DNA of 60,493 nucleotides from assembly GCA_012800435.1 (NCBI GenBank), contig JAAZJH010000004.1:1-60493 (forward strand). Direction: 5' to 3'. The notes below the pieces were generated by a model, which was not told the DNA's origin, did not search any database, and worked only from the letters and a program-made list of their open reading frames with translations. Numbering within the stretch: position 1 is the first letter of the stretch; each line of letters begins with the position of its first letter. The position numbers were made by a program, and so were the translations under genes. Source of the DNA: Clostridiaceae bacterium (GTDB lineage Bacteria; Bacillota; Clostridia; Saccharofermentanales; DTU023). Shown here one piece after another: positions 8,402 to 17,329 of the stretch.

Positions 8402-9523
8402 ATGTCGAACGTGTCGCGTCGTCAAGCGCATGCTTTTACGTCGACGGAAGATGATGAGAATCTTAGTCTTCATTCGATCCATGCTTCGGCGGAGTTGCTT
8501 CGCCAGCTAAGGCAACGGCTCAGTGGAGCATCGGTTCCGATTCTTCTAGTTGGTGAGGAAGGTGCCGGCAAGCATTATATTGCCCGCCGGTTGGCAGCAG
8601 CGTGGCTGTGCGAATATCCGGATCCGGAGACGGGAGCGTGCAGCGCGTGCACATCCTGTCATCTTCTGAAAGACGGCACTCATTTTGATAATGTTGTGGT
8701 GGAGCCGCCGGATCGGAAAGGCAGGATTCCGGTTGCGCTCGTGAGAGAGCGTATTTCAGAAACACTTGACATTTTCCCGCAGATCAGTCATCGCCGCGTC
8801 TACACGGTGAATGCAGAAAAAGCGGATACCTTAAGCGAGCAAGGACAAAATGCGCTTTTGAAGCCACTTGAAGAGCATCCTGAATTTGCTCGTTTTATTC
8901 TTATAGTAGAGGATGCTGAACGTCTTCTGTCCACCATTACTTCACGCTGTGCTGTTGTACGGATCGGGAGACGTGATGATCAGGACATTCTCTCTATTCT
9001 CCAAACACACGGTATCCACGATGATGTCGCCCTAAACGCGGGTGTTCGGTTTGGAGAAGGGCTTCCCGGTCAGGCGCTTCGAATCGCAGAGGATGAATCG
9101 TTTCAGACATTGCGGGAGCAGATCTTCGCACTGTTTTTTGCGTTGCCTAATGCTTCCGTCTCATGGTGTCTAACGAAAGGATTAGAGATTCTGCGAAATG
9201 AAAAAACAAGCATACGACTTGTGTTGAGTCTTTTGGCGAGTTTCGTGCGTGATCTTCTCATCATTCGCGACGGGGTTCAGGATGTTTCGGTGATCAATCA
9301 TGATTTTCGTGATCGACTGACGGCTATGTTGGCATTGCCGGATAAGCGATATTCCGATCCGGAGGAAGCACTTCGTCTTATCAATCAGACGGCACAGGCC
9401 TTGGTTTTTAACGTGAATTTTGATCATGCGTCGGCACGGTTGCTGCTTGGGCTTCGCGCGAGACTTGGAGGGCATTCTGTGGCGTCGGGCGCCTTTATCA
9501 CGGATCCCCTCGTTTCGATGTGA
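8402..9523 (+). CDS. holB: DNA polymerase III delta' subunit
   Basis: This 373-residue clamp-loader subunit is an AAA+ protein of the gamma-complex type. It shows a P-loop variant VGEEGAGKHYIA, a C4 zinc module (C...CSACTSC), and the motif EKADTLSEQGQNALLKPLEEHP typical of delta'/HolB. ATG 8402 is chosen because it follows the darA stop by one base. An upstream TTG would lie inside darA. The ribosome site is weak, which suggests coupling to darA. The protein loads the beta clamp at the replication fork. The P-loop has His after Lys instead of Ser/Thr, as expected for delta', which does not hydrolyse ATP. Confidence 0.9.
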   Translation: MSNVSRRQAHAFTSTEDDENLSLHSIHASAELLRQLRQRLSGASVPILLVGEEGAGKHYIARRLAAAWLCEYPDPETGACSACTSCHLLKDGTHFDNVVVEPPDRKGRIPVALVRERISETLDIFPQISHRRVYTVNAEKADTLSEQGQNALLKPLEEHPEFARFILIVEDAERLLSTITSRCAVVRIGRRDDQDILSILQTHGIHDDVALNAGVRFGEGLPGQALRIAEDESFQTLREQIFALFFALPNASVSWCLTKGLEILRNEKTSIRLVLSLLASFVRDLLIIRDGVQDVSVINHDFRDRLTAMLALPDKRYSDPEEALRLINQTAQALVFNVNFDHASARLLLGLRARLGGHSVASGAFITDPLVSM

Positions 9524-9657
9524 ACCGTTTAGGATCGGATGTTAAGGTTCAACGAAAGGTAGCGAGTGCACAAAACGATAAGACATGAGACAATGGATGA
9601 AGCAATAAGATGAATCAATAAATTGATGAAATAATAAACAGGAATAGGGATAACCCC

Positions 9658-10611
9658 ATGAATGATTCAGTTAAATCCGCTGATGATGCGGAAGAGCGGC
9701 TTTCCATCAACCTGATGCCGCTTTCGACGGAGAAAGACAGCGAAGATGAACTTCGTCTTATTTCGGTGAGATTGCACGGCACCGGACGACCGGTACATGC
9801 TCTTTTCGAAGGCATCACGATCCTTCGAGGCGATCACTTGATTATCGATACGGGTCAAGGCGAGGAAATTGGCGTGGCATCCGACTGGTCGAAGCGAGTC
9901 AAACGCCAGTCAGTTGAGGATCGAGAATACAGCTGGGTAGTGCGACTCGCATCGAACGACGACTTGCGTCATTTTGAAGAGAACAAGATCCTTGAGAAAC
10001 GCGCTGAAGGGATCGCGAGGGAGAAAATTGAGCAGCACGGGCTTGAAATGTCATTGGTGAGTGTGCAATACGGATTCGATAATCGAAAAATCACATTCTT
10101 TTTTACAGCGGAGGGACGTGTAGATTTTCGTGATTTAGTGCGAGATCTTGCATCTGTTTTTCATACGCGTATTGAACTTAGGCAGATAGGAGTGCGTGAT
10201 GAAACAGCTATGATCGGCGGGCTGGGAACCTGTGGCCGAGAGCTTTGCTGCTGCAGCTTTCTGAAAGATTTTAAGCCGGTCTCTATTCGTATGGCCAAAG
10301 ATCAGAATCTTGCGATGAATCCGGGCAAGATATCCGGCATGTGCGGTCGTCTTCTTTGCTGTCTTGCGTATGAGCATGATGCGTATCTGGACGCGAAAAA
10401 ACGTTTGCCCCGTAAAAACGCTAAAGTTATGACACCGGACGGATCCGGTATCGTCAAGGAAGTTCATCTTCTCCAAGAAAAATTGACCGTTGCGCTCGAT
10501 GACACTAATGATTCAACAGAGGTTACGGTATACGATGCTTGTGATGTTCGTGTTGAACAAAAACGCGGGGAATCGGAAAAAGGATCTTCAAAAAAAAGGC
10601 AATCAACATAA
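9658..10611 (+). CDS. ricT: RicT (YaaT), PSP1 domain protein of the Y-complex
   Basis: This 317-residue protein has the PSP1 C-terminal domain. The hallmark Cys-rich segment is present: GTCGRELCCCSFL followed by MCGRLLCCLAYE (about residues 183-240). In B. subtilis RicT works with RicA and RicF, holds 4Fe-4S clusters, and affects RNase Y-dependent mRNA maturation, sporulation, competence and biofilm. A charged tail with Lys/Ser ends the protein. The start ATG 9658 has only a weak site (GGGAT). It lies 134 bases after holB, keeping the Bacillus order, and 83 bases before a small ferredoxin gene. That neighbour may matter given the Fe-S chemistry of the family. Confidence 0.92.
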   Translation: MNDSVKSADDAEERLSINLMPLSTEKDSEDELRLISVRLHGTGRPVHALFEGITILRGDHLIIDTGQGEEIGVASDWSKRVKRQSVEDREYSWVVRLASNDDLRHFEENKILEKRAEGIAREKIEQHGLEMSLVSVQYGFDNRKITFFFTAEGRVDFRDLVRDLASVFHTRIELRQIGVRDETAMIGGLGTCGRELCCCSFLKDFKPVSIRMAKDQNLAMNPGKISGMCGRLLCCLAYEHDAYLDAKKRLPRKNAKVMTPDGSGIVKEVHLLQEKLTVALDDTNDSTEVTVYDACDVRVEQKRGESEKGSSKKRQST

Positions 10612-10694
10612 AGTTGTGATAGTATGGTTAATCATAAATAAACGTGCCGGCTGACGGTCGGCGCAACCATTAACGCTTTGAAGGAGGCAAAAAT

Positions 10695-10865
10695 ATGCCG
10701 CATGTTATCAGTGATGAATGTATCAGCTGTGGATCTTGCGAAAGTGATTGTCCGGTAGAGGCCATTTCTGAGGGAGACGGCAAGTACGTGATCGATCCGG
10801 ATCTTTGCATCGATTGCGGATCATGTGTTGATAGTTGCCCAATCGGCGCTATTTCCGAGGAATAA
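10695..10865 (+). CDS. 2[4Fe-4S] ferredoxin
   Basis: This 56-residue protein has two CxxCxxCxxxCP motifs: CISCGSCESDCP near residues 9-20 and CIDCGSCVDSCP near 38-49. Each has Pro after the fourth Cys, so it should carry two 4Fe-4S clusters for low-potential electron transfer, as in clostridial ferredoxins. AAGGAGG lies directly upstream at a good distance from ATG 10695. It follows ricT and is followed by a GC-rich hairpin. It may be a general redox carrier or may serve its neighbour RicT. The latter is only a guess from position. Confidence 0.93.
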   Translation: MPHVISDECISCGSCESDCPVEAISEGDGKYVIDPDLCIDCGSCVDSCPIGAISEE

Positions 10866-11292
10866 AAGGAAACAAGAAAAGATGAACGGGCGGATCAAGG
10901 TCTTGATCCGCCCGACAACAATGGACATCGACGACTGCATCGTTAGGACAGTGCAGAGCCTGAACCGTGTTGTGCAACAGGTGTTCATCGTTGAATAATC
11001 TGAATAATGTTATGATCAGATTTAACAAAAGTGTGTGGGCAACATGCGCCCTCCTGCATGTAATTCCGTTCTTTTACTATGATTTGGAGTCACATCGCGC
11101 ATCAGCAGTGTGCGTAGCAGCACATCCTTTTCTCAAGTGCGGAATTTTGTGCCTAAGATATAGCAGGAAAGACGAATAAAAGAAATACTCAGTGATGTTT
11201 CTTGTGTGTTTTCCTGATTTTTTATAAAATTTTAAAAAGGTGTAACACCCCGCGTTTAAAAATGCGGGAGCCAACGAGAAGGAGGAAAATGA
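10866..11292. other. intergenic region before the BMP importer
   Basis: About 430 bases without a convincing gene. It holds the hairpin at 10887-10914, an AT-rich stretch near 11205-11240 (a possible promoter with TATAAAAT near 11222-11229), and a small CCCGC/GCGGG hairpin at about 11250-11269 shortly before the GAAGGAGG ribosome site. I could not match it to a known riboswitch, including the purine class. Confidence 0.4.
10887..10914 (+). terminator. strong hairpin after the ferredoxin gene
   Basis: CGGGCGGATCAAG pairs with CTTGATCCGCCCG around a two-base loop, a 13-bp perfect stem. The forward side has no T-run, while the reverse strand is followed by T-rich sequence. It may stop transcription or protect the 3' end of the mRNA. 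Confidence 0.5.
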
Positions 11293-12369
11293 ATGAAAAA
11301 GTGTTTAGCCATACTTATGGCAGTACTCATGGTGTTCGGTGCGGTTGCTATTGCCGGCTGCGCACCGAAAGATAAGCCTGATGTCAGCCAACCCGACGTC
11401 AGCAAACCCGAAGACACGAAAGCCGGTGATGTCGAAGGGGGAGATAAGAAAGATCCCTCAAAAATGAAAGTGGTCGCTCTGCTTTCCGGTGTCATCACCG
11501 ACAACGGCTGGAATCAGATCTGCTACGAATCCGTCAAGAATCTTTCAGAAAAATACGGAATCGAGGCGGAATACAATGAAAACATCGCTGTATCGGATAT
11601 GGCTGAGTACATAAGAACCTATGCTGAAGAAAAGTATGACATGATTATTGTCCATGGCTCACAATTTAAAGCGTCGGCAGAGGAATTGGCTCGCGAGTAT
11701 CCTGATTCGCACTTCTGTCTGTCGTACGGATTCCGCGTCGATGAGAGCACAGCTGATCAGGTTCAGGATATTCCGAATCTCGCATACGTCGGACCCGTCA
11801 ACATGGGAGTTTTGATCGGCGCGATCATGGGTATTTTGACGGATAACAATAAAGTCGTTTTCTTAGGCGGACAAGATATTCCCGCGATCACGGATATCGT
11901 TTCAGGGATTGAAGAAGGCGTTCGTCTGACGAACAAAGAAGCGGTCGTCACGACGGATTATCTCGGCACGCTGACTGATGCCGATCTTGCTAAAGAGCGT
12001 GCGACTGCGTTTATCAACGACGGCTATGACGTGGTCTCCGCGAGTGCGAACACGGCCCAGCTCGGCTGCCTGTATGCCGCAGAAGAGAAAGGCGTATATG
12101 CGCTCGGATTCAATGGCGATCAGTACGGAGTCGCTCCGGACGCCGTTGTGCTCTCCGTTATGCGCAACTATCCGGCGATCTATGAGGACGTCTTCCTTTC
12201 CATTGCGGAGAGCAAATGGAAGAGTGGCATGGTGGTGTATACACTGAAAGATAATGGCACGATCGTATCGGATTGGCATGGATGGGACGAGAAACTCCCG
12301 AAAGAAAAAGTCGATGCCATCAATGACGTGATCCAGAAACTCTACAAGGGTGATCTTGGCGATTATTAA
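11293..12369 (+). CDS. BMP-family nucleoside-binding lipoprotein of an ABC importer
   Basis: This 358-residue extracytoplasmic lipoprotein has a hydrophobic signal segment ending in the lipobox AIAGC, followed by a Pro/Asp/Lys-rich linker. The mature part matches the basic membrane protein (Bmp/PnrA-like) family: SGVITDNGWNQICYESV near the start and YDMIIVHGSQF. Such proteins bind purine nucleosides or related compounds. GAAGGAGG precedes the ATG. The following permease and ATPase genes make a complete importer. Terminator-like hairpins between this gene and the permeases would keep the binding protein in excess, a common arrangement. Confidence 0.9.
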   Translation: MKKCLAILMAVLMVFGAVAIAGCAPKDKPDVSQPDVSKPEDTKAGDVEGGDKKDPSKMKVVALLSGVITDNGWNQICYESVKNLSEKYGIEAEYNENIAVSDMAEYIRTYAEEKYDMIIVHGSQFKASAEELAREYPDSHFCLSYGFRVDESTADQVQDIPNLAYVGPVNMGVLIGAIMGILTDNNKVVFLGGQDIPAITDIVSGIEEGVRLTNKEAVVTTDYLGTLTDADLAKERATAFINDGYDVVSASANTAQLGCLYAAEEKGVYALGFNGDQYGVAPDAVVLSVMRNYPAIYEDVFLSIAESKWKSGMVVYTLKDNGTIVSDWHGWDEKLPKEKVDAINDVIQKLYKGDLGDY

Positions 12370-12382
12370 TATAGCTCTTTTC

Positions 12383-12424
12383 GGTCGGGGCGGGAGGTCT
12401 GCCGCCTGTCGCCTCGACCTTTTT
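12383..12424 (+). terminator. intrinsic terminator or attenuator after the binding protein gene
   Basis: GGTCGGGGCG (12383-12392) pairs with CGCCTCGACC (12410-12419), ten pairs with one G-U, followed by a run of five T. Placed 14 bases after the stop, it probably lowers expression of the downstream permeases. Confidence 0.8.
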
Positions 12425-12513
12425 GACGTGTGTCATGAAGCCGTAAAAGTGCGCAGCGAAGCGCTAACGGTTCCTGTCTCTTTTGTCCTTGAACGCGGCA
12501 GATGAATGCATGT

Positions 12514-12552
12514 ACTCCGCCTAATCCGCAGCCGCGAACAGCGGAGTTTTTT
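12514..12552 (+). terminator. second terminator-like hairpin before the permease genes
   Basis: ACTCCGC (12514-12520) pairs with GCGGAGT (12541-12547) and is followed by TTTTT. It lies about 45 bases before the permease start, so the importer operon has two stop signals between the binding protein and membrane genes. Confidence 0.65.
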
Positions 12553-12595
12553 AAAAGATACGCAGTATAAAAACTGAAAAAATGGGGACGTTCAA

Positions 12596-13693
12596 GTGAA
12601 AGCATTAATCACAACTAAAATGAAAACTCAGGGAAAAGCAGGCGCGCAGCAGATCCTCGTTTCATTCAGCGCGACGGTTTTCGCGCTGGCTCTGGGCATG
12701 CTTCTGATTTATGCGATTGGCTTTGATCCTTTTTCGGCCAGTGTAGCGATGGTCGACGGTGCCTTCGGAAGCAAAAATGCCTTTGGTGAAACGCTTGTGA
12801 AAATGACGCCCTTAATCTTTACCGGAATGAGTTACGCGCTAGCGAGTCGATGCGGACTGACAAATCTTGGTATGGAAGGCCAGCTCTACATGGGCGCGCT
12901 TACCGGAACGGCAACCGGCATTTATGTTTCGGGACTTCCAGCCGTGTTGCATTTGCCGCTGACTATTCTGGCCGGCTTCCTAGGTGGCGCTCTCTGGGGG
13001 CTGATCGCCGGTGCGCTCAAGGTGCGTTTCGGGGCAAGCGAAATCATTACAACCGTTATGTTGAATACGATCGCCATCAGTTTCATCGACTATATGGTTA
13101 ACGGGCCGATGATTGAGCCGCCGGGCATCAACTGTCAGACACAGCCTGTTCGAAGTTCGGCACAGCTGCCTAATCTCCTCTCAGGCACGAGGGCACATTG
13201 GGGCTTTGTTATCGCCATCGCCTTTGTCGTGCTTTTCTGGCTTTTCCTTTGGCGAAGCAAACGCGGTTATGAAGTGCGCGTTGCCGGGTTGAATCTTTCT
13301 GCGGCGCGTTATTCGGGGATTCATACGGACAAAAACATCCTGCTCGTCATGTTCTTAGCAGGCGGTCTTGCCGGACTCGCCGGATGCAATGAAATTCTCG
13401 GTATACAGATTCGTATGATTCCTGAGATTTCACCCGGTTACGGGTTTGACGGCATTGCGGTGTCTCTTATCGGCAACAACACGCCGTTCGGTATTGTGAT
13501 CGGCGCGTTGCTGTTCGGCGCATTTCGCGCAGGCGGGAATAGAATGCAGATCAGAGCCAAAGTGCCGAATGCCATTGTCTCGGTTGTGCAGGCGCTCGTT
13601 ATTTTCGCTGTGGTTGCCAGCCAGATGTTGCTTGACAAGTGGAATGAGTATCAGATGAAAAAAATACATCGTCAGGAAAGTGAGGAGGCATAG
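12596..13693 (+). CDS. nucleoside ABC importer permease (first)
   Basis: This 365-residue inner-membrane protein has about eight to ten hydrophobic segments. It belongs to the BPD_transp_2 type found with BMP binding proteins (B. subtilis YufP-like). Recognisable stretches are LTNLGMEGQLYMGAL in the first third and the coupling-loop region with RSKRGYEVRVAGLN and YSGI. GTG 12596 is the first start after the second hairpin, with GGGGA at 12583-12587. An ATG nine codons in (12620) is possible. The stop is one base before the next gene's ATG, so the two permeases are coupled. Confidence 0.88.
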   Translation: MKALITTKMKTQGKAGAQQILVSFSATVFALALGMLLIYAIGFDPFSASVAMVDGAFGSKNAFGETLVKMTPLIFTGMSYALASRCGLTNLGMEGQLYMGALTGTATGIYVSGLPAVLHLPLTILAGFLGGALWGLIAGALKVRFGASEIITTVMLNTIAISFIDYMVNGPMIEPPGINCQTQPVRSSAQLPNLLSGTRAHWGFVIAIAFVVLFWLFLWRSKRGYEVRVAGLNLSAARYSGIHTDKNILLVMFLAGGLAGLAGCNEILGIQIRMIPEISPGYGFDGIAVSLIGNNTPFGIVIGALLFGAFRAGGNRMQIRAKVPNAIVSVVQALVIFAVVASQMLLDKWNEYQMKKIHRQESEEA

Positions 13694-13694
13694 T

Positions 13695-14621
13695 ATGGAT
13701 TTACTTCAAACCATTGGCGGCTATCTGTTTACGGACATCCGCATGGCGGCCCCCGTACTATTGGCCGGACTCGGTCTTTTACTTATGAATTGGAGCGGTC
13801 TTTTGAATATCGGTGCTGAGGGCATAATGTTGATTGCTGCGTTGGCCGCTGTCGCCGGATCCCACTTTTTTGGAAGCGTTTGGATGGGGCTATTGCTTGC
13901 TATGTTGGCAGGTGCCGTGTTCGGTCTGCTCTTTGCTGTTCTCACGGTGACGCTTCGCGCTAATCAAACGGTCGTCGGCGCTGCTCTCAATATTCTCGGA
14001 CTGAGTCTTTCAACCACGCTGAATCGTGTTTTCTTCGGCATTGAGACGACCGTGACTAAAGTCGATGCCTATAAGGTATTGGAGATTCCGCTCTTGTCGA
14101 AAATACCTGTCATCGGTCGCGCGTTTTTCGCCCAGATGCCCATTGTCTACATCGCCTTCATACTTGTTCCCGTGATACATTATTTTCTTTTTAAGACAAA
14201 ACCGGGTCTTAATCTTCGATCTGTCGGTGAGAATCCGCGGGTGGCGGACACGCTCGGTATCAATGTGTATCGCACGCAGTACCTGGCAACGATCGTCGGC
14301 AGTATGATTATCGCCGCAGGCGGCGCATTTCTTTCGACGGGACTTTTGAACTTCTTCGCGGAAGATATGGTTGCCGGAAGAGGCTATATCGCGTTGGCAG
14401 CGGTGATCTTCGGCAAATACAGACCGACCGGCATCATGGTCGCCGCGATGATTTTCATGGCGGGCAACGTGGTCAGCAATGTTCTTCAGGTGGCCGGTGT
14501 CGGGATTCCGTATACGTTCCTGACGATGATTCCTTATGTCCTGACGATTATTGCACTGACCATTTTCGCAAGCCGTGCTGTGGCACCCGCCTCACTCGGC
14601 AAACCGTACAAGCGTGGTTAA
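13695..14621 (+). CDS. nucleoside ABC importer permease (second)
   Basis: This 308-residue multi-pass membrane protein is YufQ-like. It shows LLNIGAEGIMLIAAL near residues 40-55 and the coupling-loop motif LRSVGENPRVADTLGINV. It pairs with the first permease to form the transmembrane pore. ATG 13695 is chosen because GAGGAGG lies just upstream at the end of the previous gene. A GTG at 13680 would include that ribosome site. Expected role: passage of nucleosides delivered by the BMP lipoprotein. Confidence 0.88.
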   Translation: MDLLQTIGGYLFTDIRMAAPVLLAGLGLLLMNWSGLLNIGAEGIMLIAALAAVAGSHFFGSVWMGLLLAMLAGAVFGLLFAVLTVTLRANQTVVGAALNILGLSLSTTLNRVFFGIETTVTKVDAYKVLEIPLLSKIPVIGRAFFAQMPIVYIAFILVPVIHYFLFKTKPGLNLRSVGENPRVADTLGINVYRTQYLATIVGSMIIAAGGAFLSTGLLNFFAEDMVAGRGYIALAAVIFGKYRPTGIMVAAMIFMAGNVVSNVLQVAGVGIPYTFLTMIPYVLTIIALTIFASRAVAPASLGKPYKRG

Positions 14622-14631
14622 GGAGTAGATC

Positions 14632-16200
14632 ATGAGTGTCATTCTTGAAATGGAGAATATCTGCAAACAATTCCCCGGCGTGTTGGCTAACGACTGCGTC
14701 TGTCTCTCGGTAAAAGAGGGGGAGGTTCACGCGCTTTTAGGTGAAAACGGTGCCGGCAAGAGCACATTGATGAATATTCTATGCGGTCTTTATAAACCGA
14801 CGTCCGGAGAAATTCACTTGGAGGGTGAACTCGTTCGATTCAACTCCGCACGAGATGCGATGGAGCGCGGTATCGGCATGGTACACCAACATTTCATGCT
14901 GATTCCGACGATGACGGTGACCGAAAACTGTTTAATCGGCGACAAGGAAGGAAATGCTATCAAACTCGACCGCAAAGAAGCCGGACAGCGATTGAAAGAG
15001 CTTGCTGAGCGCTATGGTATGGAGATTGATCCTGATGCTATCGTCGGCACGCTTTCTGTCGGCGAAATGCAGCGAGTAGAAATCGTTAAAGCGTTATTCC
15101 GTGGAGCTAAAATCTTGATCCTTGATGAGCCGACCGCAGTGCTTACACCACAGGAGGCGCGCGCACTTTTTAAGATGATTCGCGCGCTGACGGATAATCA
15201 ATTTACAGTCATTTTTATCAGCCATAAATTAGATGAAGTCAAAGAGATTTCAGACCGTGTAACCGTACTTCGTCAAGGCTCAGTGGTCGGCACTTATGAT
15301 ATCGATCAATGTTCGGTTGAAGAACTTGCACGACTGATGGTCGGACGCGAGATTCGTTTTGACGTCATTGAGCGCCGACAAGCGGTCGGCGACACACTGC
15401 TCGAGGTAAATAATCTGTCCTTGCATCGCCAACAATCAAGTGAAGGCAAGTTGCTGGACGACCTTTCGTTTGAGGTGCGTGAAGGTGAAGTGCTCGGGAT
15501 CGCCGGTGTCGACGGCAATGGACAGGCTGAACTTGTCGAATGCTTAACCGGTATTTTAAGAGCATCAAGCGGTGAAGCACTTTATCAGGGAAATGACCTT
15601 CTGAAACTTTCGACACGTGACATTATGTCTAAAGACGTCTCGCACATCCCGCAGGATCGACAAAAAACAGGTCTTGTCATGCCCATGACGCTTGTTGAGA
15701 ATTTTGCTCTGCAAGACTACTACAAAAAAGATTTCGGTAAAGGAATTTTTCTAGACTGGATAGGGGTTGAAGACCGCAGCGCAAAGCTGATAAAAGATTT
15801 TTCTGTAAAAACGCCGAGTACCTATGAGTTGGCTCAAAACCTCTCCGGCGGCAATCAGCAGAAAGTGGTAGCGGCGCGTGAGATCAGTCGTGAACCTAAA
15901 TTGCTTATTGCCATGCATCCGACGCGTGGTCTCGACGTCGGTGCCGTAGAATATATCCACAATCAACTGATTGATCAGCGCGACAAGGGTGTCGGCATCC
16001 TCCTCGTCTCGACCGAGATGGAAGAAATTATGCGGCTAAGCGATCGCATCATCGTTCTCTATGAAGGACGTGCTATGGGGTGTGTCCGACCGTCGGAAAC
16101 GACCATAGAAGAAATGGGACTCATGATGGGCGGTCGCAAATTGGATGACATCCGAAAAGGACGTGTTAAGGAAGCGCCCGTCGAAGAGAATATAATGTGA
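14632..16200 (+). CDS. nucleoside ABC importer ATPase with two nucleotide-binding domains
   Basis: This 522-residue protein carries two fused ABC domains like the sugar/nucleoside importers (RbsA, YufO). The first has Walker A GENGAGKST, signature LSVGEMQRVEI, Walker B ILDEPTAVLT and switch His in ISHKLDEV. The second has a degenerate Walker A (GVDGNGQAEL), signature LSGGNQQKVVAA, and a Walker B region LIAMHPTRGLDVG with Met-His in place of the usual acidic pair. The second site is therefore probably not catalytic, as is common in this family. AAGGAG precedes ATG 14632. It completes the importer operon. Confidence 0.92.
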   Translation: MSVILEMENICKQFPGVLANDCVCLSVKEGEVHALLGENGAGKSTLMNILCGLYKPTSGEIHLEGELVRFNSARDAMERGIGMVHQHFMLIPTMTVTENCLIGDKEGNAIKLDRKEAGQRLKELAERYGMEIDPDAIVGTLSVGEMQRVEIVKALFRGAKILILDEPTAVLTPQEARALFKMIRALTDNQFTVIFISHKLDEVKEISDRVTVLRQGSVVGTYDIDQCSVEELARLMVGREIRFDVIERRQAVGDTLLEVNNLSLHRQQSSEGKLLDDLSFEVREGEVLGIAGVDGNGQAELVECLTGILRASSGEALYQGNDLLKLSTRDIMSKDVSHIPQDRQKTGLVMPMTLVENFALQDYYKKDFGKGIFLDWIGVEDRSAKLIKDFSVKTPSTYELAQNLSGGNQQKVVAAREISREPKLLIAMHPTRGLDVGAVEYIHNQLIDQRDKGVGILLVSTEMEEIMRLSDRIIVLYEGRAMGCVRPSETTIEEMGLMMGGRKLDDIRKGRVKEAPVEENIM

Positions 16201-16240
16201 TCTGATGATGGACACATTTGTTGACATCGGGGAGTGCACG

Positions 16241-17098
16241 GTGCGCGAGGGTACGTTGTACCTAGTAGCGACACCGCTAGGTAATCGGGACGATTTGAGT
16301 CCTCGCGCGAAGGCAATACTCGAAAGCGTCGATTACATCGCCGCTGAAGATACGCGTCGTGCGGCGCGTCTGATGTCGTCTCTTGGAATAGGGAATAGGA
16401 TCATCAGCTATTTCGAGCACAACAAGCACTTTCGTCATGTCCAATTATTAGAGGATCTCCGTCAAGGGAAGTCAGTTGCTCTGATTTCTGACGCCGGTAT
16501 GCCTTGTATTTCGGATCCCGGAGAAGCGCTGGTCAGGCTTGCTGTTGAACACGGGATTCCGATTTCCGTAATCCCGGGTCCCTCCGCGCTTCTTGCCGCT
16601 GTTGCCGCATCGGGTTTGGACACGACGCGTTTTGTCTTCGAAGGTTTTCTTCCTGTTAAAGGAAAGGCACGTCGAGAACGTCTCTCTGACATTGCTAAAG
16701 AAGCTCGTACCGTTGTATTCTACGAAGCGCCGCACCGAATCCGGAAAACGCTTGCCGATTTGGAAGAGATTGGTCTTTCCTCGCGCAGAGTGGTTGTAGC
16801 GAGAGAGCTTACAAAAAAGTACGAGGAATTTTTATATTTTTCGATCAAAGAAGCCGCGACCTTTTATGAAAACATGACGCCGAAAGGCGAGTTTACACTT
16901 GTTATTGAGGGGCGTTCCGAGTTGTTGAGCAGAACCGGTGCGCAACAACATGATGGTATAGATGATGCTGCCCTTGAAAAGCATCTTCGCGATTGCTTTG
17001 CTGAAGGGCTTTCCGTGAAAGATGCGGTGGAAACCGTCGCAGTAGCGACGGGTGTTGCGCGAAACCGTCTGTACGATTTGGCACTCAAGGTGATATAA
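16241..17098 (+). CDS. rsmI: 16S rRNA 2'-O-ribose C1402 methyltransferase
   Basis: This 285-residue enzyme is of the tetrapyrrole-methylase fold and uses SAM to methylate the ribose of C1402 in 16S rRNA. The family motifs are YLVATPLGN at the N-terminus, AAEDTR, SYFEHNK, LISDAGMPCISDPG, VIPGPSALLAA and YEAPHRI. GTG 16241 is chosen because GGGGAG at 16229-16234 sits six bases upstream and the conserved block starts four residues later. ATG 16205, five bases after the ATPase stop, would add 12 residues but lacks a ribosome site; coupling could still favour it. Order rsmI-metG-tatD matches B. subtilis yabC-metS-yabD. Confidence 0.93.
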   Translation: MREGTLYLVATPLGNRDDLSPRAKAILESVDYIAAEDTRRAARLMSSLGIGNRIISYFEHNKHFRHVQLLEDLRQGKSVALISDAGMPCISDPGEALVRLAVEHGIPISVIPGPSALLAAVAASGLDTTRFVFEGFLPVKGKARRERLSDIAKEARTVVFYEAPHRIRKTLADLEEIGLSSRRVVVARELTKKYEEFLYFSIKEAATFYENMTPKGEFTLVIEGRSELLSRTGAQQHDGIDDAALEKHLRDCFAEGLSVKDAVETVAVATGVARNRLYDLALKVI

Positions 17099-17329
17099 CA
17101 CCGGTCTCATCTTTCATCTTTTCAAAGATTATGAGAAGATAGGAAGCGTAGTCTTGCTTTTAAGGCGCCATCTTTTGACAAGCATATATACGTATCATGA
17201 TGTATAGGCGGCGCTCTCTGACAGCGTTGATAGAGAGATGGCTGGTGATAAAGGAGATGCTTTAATTAACAACGGCACCTTGTACAGGTACTTGTCTGCT
17301 GTTGACTTTTAACGGGGAGAAAGATTCAC

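Noticed and set aside
11185-11292. Purine or other riboswitch before the BMP importer
   Set aside because: Only a small GC hairpin is present; conserved riboswitch core segments were not found.
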